From assembly GCF_034932105.1 (NCBI RefSeq), contig NZ_JAYGIG010000012.1, positions 14,138-78,137 on the forward strand: DNA of 64,000 bases, written 5' to 3'. The translations under genes and the position numbers were made by a program. Source of the DNA: Leptothoe sp034932105 (GTDB taxonomy: Bacteria > Cyanobacteriota > Cyanobacteriia > Phormidesmidales > Phormidesmidaceae). Under the pieces are notes generated by a model. That model did no database searches, was not told where the DNA came from, and saw only the letters and a program-made list of their open reading frames with translations. Below are positions 1 through 8,898 of the stretch, in pieces. Within the stretch, counting starts at the first letter, position 1. Each line of letters opens with the position of its first letter.

Positions 1-376
1 AGTTACCAGCTGCCAGAATTACCTTTAGAAAACTATCGTAGGCCTGGTTTGTGGCAGGATCCTTCAGCACGGTGCCCGATTTATCGTCATCATTGGCAAA
101 TAGCCGATTGCCGGTGGCATCAAACAGGTTCAACACAGGGTCAAACCCACCTGCTGCAATGGGGGTGCCATCGGCTTGGGTGCCACCGCCATAGGAATAG
201 GTTCTGAGGGTAACCGTGGACTCCTTGTCTACGCTGAAATCAAACAGCTGTACGCCAGAGTCTTGGACGAAGCTGCCACGAAGAGAGAAATCTGCAGCAT
301 GAGCTGTCCCGCTTGTACCTAGGGCGGCCACCATCGCACCAGTGATCACGCCCATGAGGGTTGACAATGGTTTCAT
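1..376 (-). CDS. Secreted protein with DVUA0089-like domain, N-terminal part only
   Basis: The gene runs off the left edge of the window, so only about 125 residues are visible. It starts with ATG at 376 and opens with a clear Sec signal peptide (basic MKP, hydrophobic stretch, cleavage likely after TAHA-A at about residue 27). The mature start (DFSLRGSFVQDSG...QLFDFSV) followed by a glycine-rich turn and the signature GGFDPVLNLFD..GNRLFANDDD resembles the C-terminal beta-sandwich seen in cyanobacterial DVUA0089/PEP-CTERM-type exported proteins. The C-terminus, and so any sorting signal, lies outside. Function unknown; the family assignment is from memory of the motif and moderate in confidence. 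The gene, its direction and its export are well supported. Confidence 0.65.
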   Translation of the reverse strand, partial: MKPLSTLMGVITGAMVAALGTSGTAHAADFSLRGSFVQDSGVQLFDFSVDKESTVTLRTYSYGGGTQADGTPIAAGGFDPVLNLFDATGNRLFANDDDKSGTVLKDPATNQAYDSFLKVILAAGN

Positions 377-824
377 CGGATATTTCTTAAGGGAAGAACT
401 GTGAAGCGTGTTAACTATTGCTTTGCCGTTTTATAGAAAACTTGCCCGTGGGCCTTTATGACGGCGTTTGTGCAACAACGGTAGAAATCTGATTAAGAGT
501 GGTAGCGCTGAGCAGCCCTGCTGCACGATATCTGGAGTGACAAGCGGTAGGAGAAGGTCATCTTCTCTGCTAGAAACAATGCTTTGGGATTTTTGCCCAT
601 CTGATATTGACAATGTAGGTAAAAAATCAAATTATCAACAAGATCTGATGCACAACTTCAACAAGAACTCAATTAACCTCTGTTAGATGTGAAATTCCGC
701 TGAGGTTGCTTCATATTTCTGGAAAACCTTAGGGAAGGTTTGGAATGGGTGACTTTTGATCGATCAAACAGCCGCTAAATTTTCGATGGGCTGTCAACCT
801 TCTTAATGCTGGAATGGGTCGGGA
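377..824. other. Intergenic, no gene seen
   Basis: This 448-bp gap separates two leftward genes. Short open frames on both strands lack ribosome-binding sites and codon bias. The A+T-rich stretch around 600-670 could hold the promoter of the signal-peptide protein to its left, but no clear boxes can be assigned. Confidence 0.5.
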
Positions 825-2537
825 TTATGGCCGTTTCCATTGGGCAATATTCCAGGTGTGTAAGTCCCAGGGGGTGAGGTCGATGCCGGTGAGGCGATTG
901 CTGACGGCGTCAATGTCGGCTCGATGGACAATGGGTAGGACGGCGTAGTCTTCGATCAGGGTGTCGTTCATTTGGATCAGCAGATTAGCCCGTTTGTTGA
1001 CATCAAGTTCGGTGGTTGATTGTTGCCAGAGGGCGTCATAGTCAGGATTGCAGTAGCGACTATAGTTTTGGCCTGACCAGTTGTTTTCTTTTTGGCTGGC
1101 CTCATCACAGGTGTAGGTTTTGAGGTATGCGGCGGGGTCTGGGTTGGTGTTGCCGGTGGCAAACATTTGTAGGTCAGCATAGAAGTGCTCCACGGTGTCT
1201 TCGCTGGCGGGGTCGCCGGAAAAGTATACTGCCGGGTCGAGGGAGCGGAGCTCGGTGCCCACGCCGATGGTGGCTAGGTTCTGTTTAATAATTTCCTGGG
1301 TCTTTTGTCGGACGGGGTTAGCGGAGGTGACGAAGAGTACCTGCATTTCGGTGCCGTTGCGATCGCGAGTCCCATTGCCATTGCTATCCACCCACCCCGC
1401 CTGATCCAGTAGCTGGTTGGCCTGGTCCAGATCAAAGCGATAGCTCGTATTGGCTGAGCGATAGATTTCCGGGGAGACCAAAAAGTTCACCGTCCCCTGA
1501 CCGGCAGGACCATAGAGCTGTTCGACAATGGTGTCCCGGTCAATGGCCAAGCTGAAGGCCTGACGCACCTTGATGTCACTCAAAAACGGATGGGGATACT
1601 CTAAACTAGAGCGCTCACCGCTATCAGCGGTCTGGTTGGGATCGGTAAAGTTGAACAAAATGCGCTCCGCCAAGGAGCCAAAGCTAGTGACAAACTGGCC
1701 CTGCCCCCCCGTTTCCAGCTGCTTGAGAATGGGGGCTTCCACCTGAATGTTATAGGCAAAGTCAGCATCGCCGGTTTGCATCACCGCCCGAGCTGCGGAG
1801 GCGGCATCCCCCCCACCTTTAAGTTCAATGCGTTCAAAGGCGAGGGGCTGGCGATAGTGGGGGTTGGGTTCATACACCACCACATCCCCTGGCTTAAAGG
1901 TTGTCACCTGGTAAGGGCCGGTGCCAATGGGCTGCAAATTCGCCGGAGCCGATCGCACATTGGCTCCATTAAAGTCCTTAAAGGCGTGGGCCGGTAGGAT
2001 CATCCCCGTCGTGCCGGTAAATACCAGGGACCAGGCGGGATTTGGTGCTTTAAAGGTGATTTTGACTGTAGTGGGGTCTAGGGCCTCCACCGACTCGATG
2101 GTTTCATAGGTGCCCGCCGTCGTGCTACCCACCTCAGGATTGCTCAACAGCTCATAGGTAAAGGTCACATCCTCGGCGGTGAAGGGGGTGCCGTCTGACC
2201 ACAGGACATCGGAGCGCAGCTTCCAGGTGACGGCGGTGCCATCGCTGGCCACCCCACCATTTTCGAGGGAGGGGATTTCGGCGGCCAAAAAGGGTTGCAG
2301 GTTACCGGCGGCATCAAAGCTGGCTAGGGGCTCTAGGGTAATGCGGCTGGCTTCTGAATCCTTGAATCCGTTGGATAGGTGGGGATTGAGAATGGTCGGA
2401 GCCTGCCAGTACAGCAGTTTGAGGGTGCTGTCATCGCTGGCGGCATTGGGCTGCGGACTTGGAGCGGGGCGGCAGGCCCCTAATCCGACCAGCATCCATA
2501 AGCAAGGGCCCATTAACCAGCGAGCAGAGTTTTTCAT
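825..2537 (-). CDS. Peptide ABC transporter substrate-binding lipoprotein (family 5)
   Basis: Solute-binding protein of the oligopeptide/nickel family (SBP_bac_5, DppA/OppA type), about 570 residues, the usual size. It would capture peptides or similar ligands outside the inner membrane for an ABC importer. I chose the ATG at 2537 because it gives a compact lipoprotein signal, with the lipobox LGAC placing the acylated cysteine at residue 22; an upstream ATG at 2606 adds 23 non-signal-like residues and has no better ribosome-binding site. Family hallmarks are LLYWQAPTILNPHLSNG near the start, WKLRSDVLWSDGTPFTAEDV in lobe I and the loop GWVDSNGNGTRDRNG that resembles a calcium-binding turn. 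No permease or ATPase gene is adjacent. A paralogue lies at 2972-4870, separated only by a small convergent gene, which points to local duplication. Confidence 0.88.
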   Translation of the reverse strand: MKNSARWLMGPCLWMLVGLGACRPAPSPQPNAASDDSTLKLLYWQAPTILNPHLSNGFKDSEASRITLEPLASFDAAGNLQPFLAAEIPSLENGGVASDGTAVTWKLRSDVLWSDGTPFTAEDVTFTYELLSNPEVGSTTAGTYETIESVEALDPTTVKITFKAPNPAWSLVFTGTTGMILPAHAFKDFNGANVRSAPANLQPIGTGPYQVTTFKPGDVVVYEPNPHYRQPLAFERIELKGGGDAASAARAVMQTGDADFAYNIQVEAPILKQLETGGQGQFVTSFGSLAERILFNFTDPNQTADSGERSSLEYPHPFLSDIKVRQAFSLAIDRDTIVEQLYGPAGQGTVNFLVSPEIYRSANTSYRFDLDQANQLLDQAGWVDSNGNGTRDRNGTEMQVLFVTSANPVRQKTQEIIKQNLATIGVGTELRSLDPAVYFSGDPASEDTVEHFYADLQMFATGNTNPDPAAYLKTYTCDEASQKENNWSGQNYSRYCNPDYDALWQQSTTELDVNKRANLLIQMNDTLIEDYAVLPIVHRADIDAVSNRLTGIDLTPWDLHTWNIAQWKRP

Positions 2538-2629
2538 GGCAGCAGTAGGGGGTAAAACCCAAAAAAATCCCTCATAATTCTGAACTTTTGAGGGAAGTGG
2601 CATCATAAGATAATGCGTTAAAGATTTCT

Positions 2630-2938
2630 ATGAAGCAACTTGTTGACTCTTTTTATGGTTGGTACCGCGGTGGTTTACGCCATCCCCAATATCGCTGGCT
2701 GATTATCTTTGGGACTCTGGCCTATTTATTGAGCCCCATTGATATTTCTCCCGATGTGTTTCCCATTGTGGGCTGGATTGACGATGGTATTTTGATCACC
2801 CTGCTGATTGCGGAGGTCACCCAGCTGCTGCAGGGGGCATTGAATCGTAATGGGGATGAGGAACCAGCAGCGGATGAAGCGGTGAGGGAGGATGACGATA
2901 CGGTGGTGGTGGATGTTGACGCCCAAGAGGTGCCGTAG
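2630..2938 (+). CDS. DUF1232 (YkvA-like) small membrane protein
   Basis: A 102-residue protein. The N-terminal 65 residues carry the DUF1232 signature: YRWLIIFGTLAYLLSPIDISPD followed by a second hydrophobic helix (VGWIDDGILITLLIAEV). The motif SPIDxxPD after a hydrophobic segment is diagnostic of the family. The last 30 residues are very acidic (EEPAADEAVREDDDT) and likely a flexible cytosolic tail. The role of the family is not established; membrane association is likely. It is the only rightward gene between two leftward, paralogous peptide-binding lipoproteins, so it either sat inside the duplicated unit or was inserted between the copies. Start at the ATG that follows AAAGATTTCT; no strong Shine-Dalgarno sequence. 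Confidence 0.85.
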   Translation: MKQLVDSFYGWYRGGLRHPQYRWLIIFGTLAYLLSPIDISPDVFPIVGWIDDGILITLLIAEVTQLLQGALNRNGDEEPAADEAVREDDDTVVVDVDAQEVP

Positions 2939-2971
2939 GGTGGGCAAGGTACACCCTACCAGATGTTGGTT

Positions 2972-4870
2972 CTATGGCTTTTTCCCCTTAGGGGGCGCTG
3001 TTGCAGGTGTACTAGCTCCTTCAGTTACAGAGTCTTCTACAGCCCCTGTTTCGGATGTGGTTTCAGTTTCTGCTTGGTTAACTGGCTCCACCGGTCTCCA
3101 ATTGGCAATATCCCAAGTGCTGGCATCCCAGGGGGTAAAGGTGTAGCCGGTGATGCGATCGCTAACGGCGTTAGAAAGGGCCCGGTGCACGATGGGTAAA
3201 ACGGCGACATCTTCGGCCAGTTTGCGATCCATCTGACGAAGTAGGTCGTTGCGTTTTTCGATGTCCTGTTCCTTGCGGGCGGCTTTCCACAGGTCGTCGT
3301 AGTCGGGATCGCAGTAGCGGGCGTTGTTGGGTTTTTGCCAGTTATTTGCCAAGGCTGCAATGTTGTCACAGGTCCACCAGCCCATATAGATCATCGGGTC
3401 TGGAATGTCGTTGCCGATGGCATACTCCTGCAGGTCGGCATAGAAGTGGTTGATGCTGTTGGTCTGGTCCGGGTCTGCCGAGAAAAAGTCCTCGGGCCGC
3501 ACCCGTTCGATCACGATATCAATCCCTATTTCCGCTAGCTGCTCCTGTACCAATGTCTGAGTAGCTTGGCGAATGGTACCAATGGAGGTTTGGAATACGA
3601 ACTGGAGAGGAACGCCGTTGCGATCGCGCACCCCATCCCCATCACTATCCACCCAGCCCGACTTTTCCAACAGCGCCTTGGCCGTATCCACATCATGTTT
3701 GTAGGGTACAGGCTGCTCCCCCGATAGCTCGGGAGTTACCAGCAACTGGGAAGTGGGTTTTCCCAAATCCCCATAGAGCTGCTCCACAATAGCCTCACGG
3801 TCAATGCCATAGTCAATCGCCTGGCGTACCCGCAAATCTTTCAAAATCGGATGGGGAAACTCAATGCTGGCCCGTTCCTTAGCGCTAGTTTCCTGGCGGG
3901 GATCGGCAAAATTCAACATAATCCGCTCCACCTGGCTGCCAAACGTCAGCATCAGGGAACCCGTTTCACCGGTTTGCACCAAATCCACCAGGGCCTCCGA
4001 CTCCAGCTGAATATTATGGGCAAAGTCAGCCGTGCCATCCCGTAACACATTGCGGGCAGCCACATAGGGCGGCACATCCCCCACAATTTCAACCCGTTTA
4101 AAGCTGTCCAAGGGCTGACGATAAAGTTCATTAGGGACAAACAACAGGCGACCATTGGCCTGGGTCAAGTAGCGATAGGGCCCCGTACCCACGGGCTGAA
4201 AATTAGCCGGTGCCTCCCGGGCTTTGCGATTGTTAAAGTCTTTGAACAAATGCTCTGGCAAGATCAGGCCATTTAAGCCTGTAAACGGAGTCTGCCAGCT
4301 AGCGGTAGGCTGTTTGAAGGTGATTTTTACCGTGTGTTCATCTACCGCTTTTACCGATCTAATGTCCTGGTAATACTGGGCCGTGACGGCAGCCACGGTG
4401 GAATTAGTAATAAATTTATAGGTAAAGGCTACATCCTCAGCCGTCAGGGGTTCCCCATCTGACCAGCGCAAGGTTTCCTGCAGTCGCCAGGTGACCGAAC
4501 GACCATCCTCACTCACATCGCCATTTTCCACGGACGGTAACTCAGCCGCCAAAATCGGCATGAGCTGGCCATCTGGCCCATAGCTGGCTAGGGGTTCATA
4601 GACAATGCGGGCAACCTCAAAATCCTGAAATCCAGTGGCCAAGTGAGGATTTAGGGTGATCGGTGGACGACTATAAATCAGCGTCAGCACATCCGGCGCA
4701 GCTACCACATCCTCCACCGAGTCACTGTGGGGAGAATCAGGATCGGTGGCGGAGGATTCAGGGGGGGCAGGCCGTTGGCAAGCGGCCAATGCGACCAATG
4801 CGACCAGGCTGACAATCCTTTTTTGCACGGAGGGGAGGGGCAGTAAGGAGTTAGACCCGGGAAAAACCAT
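2972..4870 (-). CDS. Second peptide ABC transporter substrate-binding lipoprotein
   Basis: Paralogue of the protein at 825-2537: 632 residues, same SBP_bac_5 architecture and the same landmark strings (ITLNPHLATGFQD, WSDGEPLTAEDVAFTYKF, GWVDSDGDGVRDRNG, HFYADLQEYAIGND, CDPDYDDLWK). The N-terminus has a short hydrophilic lead, then a hydrophobic run ending in the lipobox LAAC at about residue 31, so it should be a lipid-anchored periplasmic binding protein. It differs from its paralogue by a C-terminal extension of about 40 residues that is Thr/Glu-rich and ends in PPKGKKP, probably disordered. No transporter core genes are adjacent, so the pair must work with components encoded elsewhere. The start at 4870 (ATG) precedes the signal by 14 residues; a GTG 14 codons downstream (VQKRIVSL) is a possible alternative. 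Confidence 0.88.
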   Translation of the reverse strand: MVFPGSNSLLPLPSVQKRIVSLVALVALAACQRPAPPESSATDPDSPHSDSVEDVVAAPDVLTLIYSRPPITLNPHLATGFQDFEVARIVYEPLASYGPDGQLMPILAAELPSVENGDVSEDGRSVTWRLQETLRWSDGEPLTAEDVAFTYKFITNSTVAAVTAQYYQDIRSVKAVDEHTVKITFKQPTASWQTPFTGLNGLILPEHLFKDFNNRKAREAPANFQPVGTGPYRYLTQANGRLLFVPNELYRQPLDSFKRVEIVGDVPPYVAARNVLRDGTADFAHNIQLESEALVDLVQTGETGSLMLTFGSQVERIMLNFADPRQETSAKERASIEFPHPILKDLRVRQAIDYGIDREAIVEQLYGDLGKPTSQLLVTPELSGEQPVPYKHDVDTAKALLEKSGWVDSDGDGVRDRNGVPLQFVFQTSIGTIRQATQTLVQEQLAEIGIDIVIERVRPEDFFSADPDQTNSINHFYADLQEYAIGNDIPDPMIYMGWWTCDNIAALANNWQKPNNARYCDPDYDDLWKAARKEQDIEKRNDLLRQMDRKLAEDVAVLPIVHRALSNAVSDRITGYTFTPWDASTWDIANWRPVEPVNQAETETTSETGAVEDSVTEGASTPATAPPKGKKP

Positions 4871-5041
4871 GTGTGCTTTCTTGCGTTGCTGTGATCATTT
4901 TTGATAGTAGCCTTTGCTGTTGCAAAGTTGGAGGGAGTGGATCACAGCTTGGATTACAGTAACGCAGCAACCATCCAGATTTTCTCCTGACCACTGTCCT
5001 TTTTTGCGAAGACTTAATTGGTAGATGCACCCTGATGTCCT
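4871..5041 (+). other. Leader-like intergenic region, possible small RNA upstream of an orphan terminator
   Basis: No protein gene can be supported here, yet the segment ends in a strong rightward terminator (5042-5070) although the nearest rightward gene upstream ends at 2938. A short transcript starting somewhere between about 4990 and 5030 is one explanation; a TTGCGA box at about 5006 could be a -35 element. I do not recognise a known RNA family. This is inference only. Confidence 0.3.
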
Positions 5042-5070
5042 CCCCAGCGGAATCCGCTGGGGATTTTTTT
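5042..5070 (+). terminator. Strong intrinsic terminator
   Basis: A perfect 9-bp G+C-rich stem (CCCCAGCGG / CCGCTGGGG, loop AAT) is followed directly by A and seven T. It reads rightward. The two flanking protein genes are leftward, so it does not terminate any annotated gene, except as a barrier against rightward antisense transcription. Confidence 0.85.
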
Positions 5071-5173
5071 GTCTATTTTTAGGGCCCACAACGCTACAGC
5101 AACGCCATCATCAACAATACGCCTGTCAGTGCAATACCAACAGACGTATTGTGATCAATTGTTTCCCTGGATG

Positions 5174-5512
5174 CTACTCGGCAGCAGGTGCGTCAGCGCT
5201 GGCCTCATCTGTCGGTGCCTCTGCATCGGCTTCGGCACTGGCTTCGGCTGATGTTTCAGGCACTTCTGTTTCAGGCGCTTCCTCTTCAGTCACCTCGGGT
5301 TCTGGCTCGGGTTCCACTTTTTTGGTGGGCTTCGGGCCGCGCATCAGAGCGGGGTTAAGCGGTGCTCTGGGCTCCCGGTCATCCTTGTCCCCTCGGCCTT
5401 TGCCCTTACCTTTACTCTTGCTCTTGCTTTTGTCCTTATCCAACGAAGGCTTACGAGCTTCCCTTTCCTCTTCGGGGGGACGATCTTTCTTTAAAATCGG
5501 CTTATCTACCAT
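5174..5512 (-). CDS. Small highly charged low-complexity protein
   Basis: 112 residues, no membrane segment. Three blocks are visible: a conserved-looking N-terminus (MVDKPILKKDRPPEEEREARKP), a basic KSKSKSKGKGKGRG stretch at about residues 28-41, and an acidic, alanine-rich tail (EPEPEPEVTEEEAPETEV then repeated SAEAxAEA). The N-terminus resembles a short hypothetical protein I associate with cyanobacteria; function unknown. The basic and acidic halves suggest a disordered, nucleic-acid- or protein-binding linker-type protein. The gene ends with a repetitive GCN/GAN codon run, so the length of the tail is probably variable between strains. Start ATG at 5512 is preceded by CGGAGTGCC, a plausible ribosome-binding site. 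Confidence 0.6.
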   Translation of the reverse strand: MVDKPILKKDRPPEEEREARKPSLDKDKSKSKSKGKGKGRGDKDDREPRAPLNPALMRGPKPTKKVEPEPEPEVTEEEAPETEVPETSAEASAEADAEAPTDEASADAPAAE

Positions 5513-5665
5513 GGCACTCCGTCAATTCTGCTTTGTGATCCTAACATTTGCTTAAGGATTTACTATGGTAGCTTTTGAGCCAAAGCAAACCTTTTTTTGT
5601 CCCACCTGTTTTTGCCATCTACTCTGCCGTATGCCCTGGCTACCTGTTCTGGTCACCTGCTCTAG

Positions 5666-7261
5666 CTAACGACCGACGGGCGATCGGACTAAAAGTTCGG
5701 GTTGCTCGGGTGACGGAACCTTGACAGGGGCGGTTAAGGCCTCCTCCAAGGGAGCCAAGCCCACCCGCTCCTCCAAAATATCCATCACTTCCCGGCCAAA
5801 ATCGTTGGGGTTTTGGCGAAATGCTTGGAGACAGACCTCCCCAAAGAATGAACCCAGGGGTTCTGGATTCCACAGCAGCTTATTGGCAACCCAAGGCAAA
5901 TGAATGGCTAGGGGGTTGTAATCCTTTTTGAGGATATTGTTTTCGATGGCATAGGTTTCCAAATGGGTGTGGGGCTGCAAACCAATGAAGAAGATGGCAG
6001 GCTCTACTTTGTCACGCCCAAAAACAGATTCCAGGGCTCGGTGGTAGGCCAGGGTCTGGCGAATGGTCTCAGTCCGTTCGTCGATCACATTAAAAGAATA
6101 GTTGACCGATACTAACTCGTTAAAACCGGCTGCTTTAAGGTCACGACAGTTTTGTAATACGGTGCGCAGGTTATAGCCCATGCGCATCTTGCGCACCAGC
6201 TCCTGGGAACCACTGGTAATGCCAATCTCAAAGTAGTTCATCCCCGTTTTGACCATCAGGTCGCACAGCTCAGGGGTGAGGTTGTCAGCGCGAATGTAAG
6301 CGGCCCAGTGGATATCCTCCATGCCCGAATCGACAATCTTTTGCAACAGCTCAACGGCATCGTCCATAAATCGGCGAGCTGGAATAAACTGGGCGTCGGT
6401 AAACCAAAAATTACGAATGCCCCGGTCATAGAGCTGCCGCATTTCCTTCACCACTTCATCGCTGGGATTAATCCGGACCTGCTTGCCTTCTACAACGGTA
6501 TAAATACAGTAGCAACAGTTGTGGGGACAGCCCCGCTTGGTTTGCACCCCAATGTAAAAGTCGTTTTCCTGTAGATAGTATTCAAACTCGGGCCAGATTT
6601 TTTCGATGTAGCCGTAGTCACAGGCACTTTTCTCAAGGGCGGTGGGCCATTCGTGAATCAGGCGCTCTCGAGGTTTGGTTTCGCCGACGATGTAGCAGCG
6701 TTCATCACTAATAGATTCTTGGCGAATTAGTTTTTCTAGGAGCTGTTCCCCTTCGCCGACAGAAACGATGGTGCCCTTGGGCATCATCGTGGCCATTTGC
6801 TCATAGAAAACACTGACGGCCCCACCACCAACCACTAATTTCGCATCAGGATAATACCGTTTAGCCCGTTTAATCCCTCGTTTAATTAATCCTGTGTTCT
6901 GCCACAGTTCATTGAGATAGGTACTGATCATGCGCAGCCCCCCCATGGCTCCACGCATTTTGATCAGGGGGTTGCGAGCATAGTTGAATTCAAAGGCATT
7001 TTGCAGGGGGTTACCACCGCGCCCCCCTACGGGGGCATAAATTTGAATATCTCTCCAGGAAAAGACCAGTAAATTGGGTTGAAAGTCGTCAATGCAACGA
7101 TCCAAGGCTAGGCCAAAGTCTAATGGGGGAGTGGTGCCCAAATCAAAAATTTTCTGTTCTATGTCTGGAAAAACTTTATGCAGATGATCTGCCAGATAAA
7201 CCACCCCAATGGGAAAGATAGGGTTGCAGGGCAGGCGGACATATAGAACTCGGTTAGCCAT
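5666..7261 (-). CDS. B12-binding-domain radical SAM protein
   Basis: 531 residues. The N-terminal 180 residues form a cobalamin-binding-like Rossmann domain (LPCNPIFPIGVVYLADHL at the start, VVGGGAVS at about 143-150, VSVGEGEQLLEKLI at about 166-180). The radical SAM core follows with the [4Fe-4S] ligands C245-x3-C249-x2-C252 in RGCPHNCCYCIY, then the usual strands (FWFTDAQFIPARRF, WAAYIRADNL, FEIGITSGSQEL). The architecture is that of the BchE/anaerobic-cyclase-like class, and such proteins are common in cyanobacteria, but I see nothing that fixes the substrate. It is likely cytosolic and oxygen-sensitive. The gene stands alone with a 590-bp upstream gap. The start ATG at 7261 fits the conserved N-terminus; no other start is near. 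Confidence 0.88.
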   Translation of the reverse strand: MANRVLYVRLPCNPIFPIGVVYLADHLHKVFPDIEQKIFDLGTTPPLDFGLALDRCIDDFQPNLLVFSWRDIQIYAPVGGRGGNPLQNAFEFNYARNPLIKMRGAMGGLRMISTYLNELWQNTGLIKRGIKRAKRYYPDAKLVVGGGAVSVFYEQMATMMPKGTIVSVGEGEQLLEKLIRQESISDERCYIVGETKPRERLIHEWPTALEKSACDYGYIEKIWPEFEYYLQENDFYIGVQTKRGCPHNCCYCIYTVVEGKQVRINPSDEVVKEMRQLYDRGIRNFWFTDAQFIPARRFMDDAVELLQKIVDSGMEDIHWAAYIRADNLTPELCDLMVKTGMNYFEIGITSGSQELVRKMRMGYNLRTVLQNCRDLKAAGFNELVSVNYSFNVIDERTETIRQTLAYHRALESVFGRDKVEPAIFFIGLQPHTHLETYAIENNILKKDYNPLAIHLPWVANKLLWNPEPLGSFFGEVCLQAFRQNPNDFGREVMDILEERVGLAPLEEALTAPVKVPSPEQPELLVRSPVGR

Positions 7262-7855
7262 GGCTAGACTGGTTGCCTTACGTTATTCACTGTGAAAAAA
7301 GTGATGTAAATTTTCAGGTTTTTCACATATCTTTACGATAGCATTGCTAATCTGGGATTTCACCATTGCATTAGATGCATTGCCTTAGGGAACGGGACCC
7401 AGGGGGCGATAGTCAGAGAATGGATTAAAACCAAGCTACGAATGGACGGATAAATCAATTCTCCACAAGAACTTTTTGGTAGCTATTGAGTCACTATTCA
7501 TGTCATCTGCTCCAAACATTGGTGACAGTTCTTAACCTTTCAAAAGTTTTAAGTAGCTATCCTAATTCAAATTAGAGAATATTCATTTCTTTGGCTAGAT
7601 TCGGACCTAACTCTGACTAGTTAAATCCTAGTTAAATCTTAGGTAGTGACATATTCCGAAAGAGTCGAAAGGGACGAAATATTTTTTATTATTCCTCCGT
7701 AGTAATACTGTGGTAATGCTCTATTTTACCCATAAGTGGATCGATTAAAAGAAACTGAAAGCCTGATTGGTAGCAGCTTTTACAGTTGTTTGGGATCGGT
7801 AAATGCTATCCTAAGGTATTAATATCGACATCCCTCTCCTCACACATCACACACC
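7262..7855. other. A+T-rich divergent intergenic region
   Basis: This region separates the leftward radical SAM gene from the rightward DUF1830 gene and must hold both promoters. It is clearly richer in A+T than its surroundings, with a T-rich block at about 7680-7695 (ATATTTTTTATTATT). A gene on either strand cannot be supported. Confidence 0.5.
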
Positions 7856-8176
7856 ATGGCACAAATACTTGATCCCGTACCGTTTGAAAACACTGAAACC
7901 GCCCTATGTTGCTATGTGAATAGGGCTAGTAAAATTCAGGTAGTTAGAATTACAAATATTCAGAATTGGTACTTTGAGCGTGTCGTTTTTCCAGGTCAAC
8001 GATTGATGTTTGAATCTTCGGTTAGTGGACAGTTAGAAGTACACTCCGGAGCCATGGCCAGTTCTATTTTGGAAGACACGATTCCCTGTAACCGTTTGAT
8101 CATTACCGAGGCTGAAGATGAGGTGGGAGCAGCCCCTGTCACCTCCATCGATGTCATGCAGCCCGTCCACAGCTAA
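7856..8176 (+). CDS. DUF1830 protein
   Basis: 106 residues, soluble. The string LCCYVNRASKIQVVRITNIQ followed by NWYFERVVFPGQRLMFE is the signature of DUF1830, a family I know only from cyanobacteria and of unknown function. The block CCYxN...NWYFERVVFPG spans residues 18-55; the C-terminal third is variable and acidic. The ATG at 7856 is preceded by a pyrimidine-rich stretch (CATCCCTCTCCTCACACATC) and no purine-rich ribosome-binding site, suggesting leader-independent or weak initiation. It appears to be monocistronic: a 190-bp gap follows. Confidence 0.85.
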   Translation: MAQILDPVPFENTETALCCYVNRASKIQVVRITNIQNWYFERVVFPGQRLMFESSVSGQLEVHSGAMASSILEDTIPCNRLIITEAEDEVGAAPVTSIDVMQPVHS

Positions 8177-8369
8177 TTGCTAAAGGTTAAGTTGCCAATA
8201 TTAAAATTACGGTCTCTTAATGGACGAGGGGTTAAATATTTATTAATGGGTGGGGGTAGTCGGTCAGCTGAACTGGTCTTGGGTTACCTATCTGTGATAT
8301 GGCTTACACAGCCCTTGGTTTCACCTTAGAGTGCCAGGGGCTGTATGTCGTTTGAGCTGCTCTTAGCCC

Positions 8370-8804
8370 ATGGATTTGCCTTCATTTATTTGGTTGTGGC
8401 GTATCGCAGCTTGGTCCATGGGCCTGTCGCTAACGGTTTATGCCGGTTTGTTGGTGACGGGGACCGGGGTTTGGTATGTTCGCTCCCATCAATTGTCACA
8501 GCCTAACTGGCTGCGCATTCTGCATATTGTTCTGGGCGGCGTACTGGTGACATTGGTACTGTTGCTGCTGAGCGTTGGGATTGTGGGGACCCTGGGGGAG
8601 CACGGTAGTCTGGGGCACTCTTGGCATTTGGGGGCGGGTCTGTCGGTGGTTAGTCTAGTACTGGCATCGGTGGGGGCGGCATCCCAGATTGCCGCTCGAC
8701 CCTGGGCGCGGTCGTTGCATGTCGCCATTAATGGGGTGCTCTTTATAGCCTTTGCGGCGGTTAGCTATAGCGGTTGGAGCGTGGTGCAGCAGTATTTGCC
8801 TTAG
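8370..8804 (+). CDS. DUF4079 membrane protein
   Basis: 144 residues with four hydrophobic helices (about 10-33, 48-70, 84-105 and 115-137). Histidines sit in or near helices 2-4 (LRILHIVLGG, LGHSWHLGAG, RSLHVAINGVLF), a pattern compatible with haem coordination as in cytochrome b561-like proteins. The layout matches DUF4079, a plant/cyanobacterial integral membrane family whose role is not settled; the haem idea is inference. It is followed after 94 bp by another membrane protein gene in the same direction and may share a transcript with it. Confidence 0.75.
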   Translation: MDLPSFIWLWRIAAWSMGLSLTVYAGLLVTGTGVWYVRSHQLSQPNWLRILHIVLGGVLVTLVLLLLSVGIVGTLGEHGSLGHSWHLGAGLSVVSLVLASVGAASQIAARPWARSLHVAINGVLFIAFAAVSYSGWSVVQQYLP

Positions 8805-8898
8805 GAGCATGGCCCTAGGTCAAAGGTAGTTGATTCGAACCCGTAGGTTTTCCTGTGGTCAAACGACCGTCTTGGTTGTGGAGGAGATTTATATATTT

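Noticed and set aside
5025..5555. Rightward Ser/Ala-rich open frame over the charged-protein gene
   Set aside because: It is the antisense shadow of a low-complexity Glu/Ala-rich gene on the minus strand.
8828..8860. GATTCGAACC string resembling a tRNA T-loop on the minus strand
   Set aside because: No acceptor stem, D-arm or anticodon arm can be folded around it.
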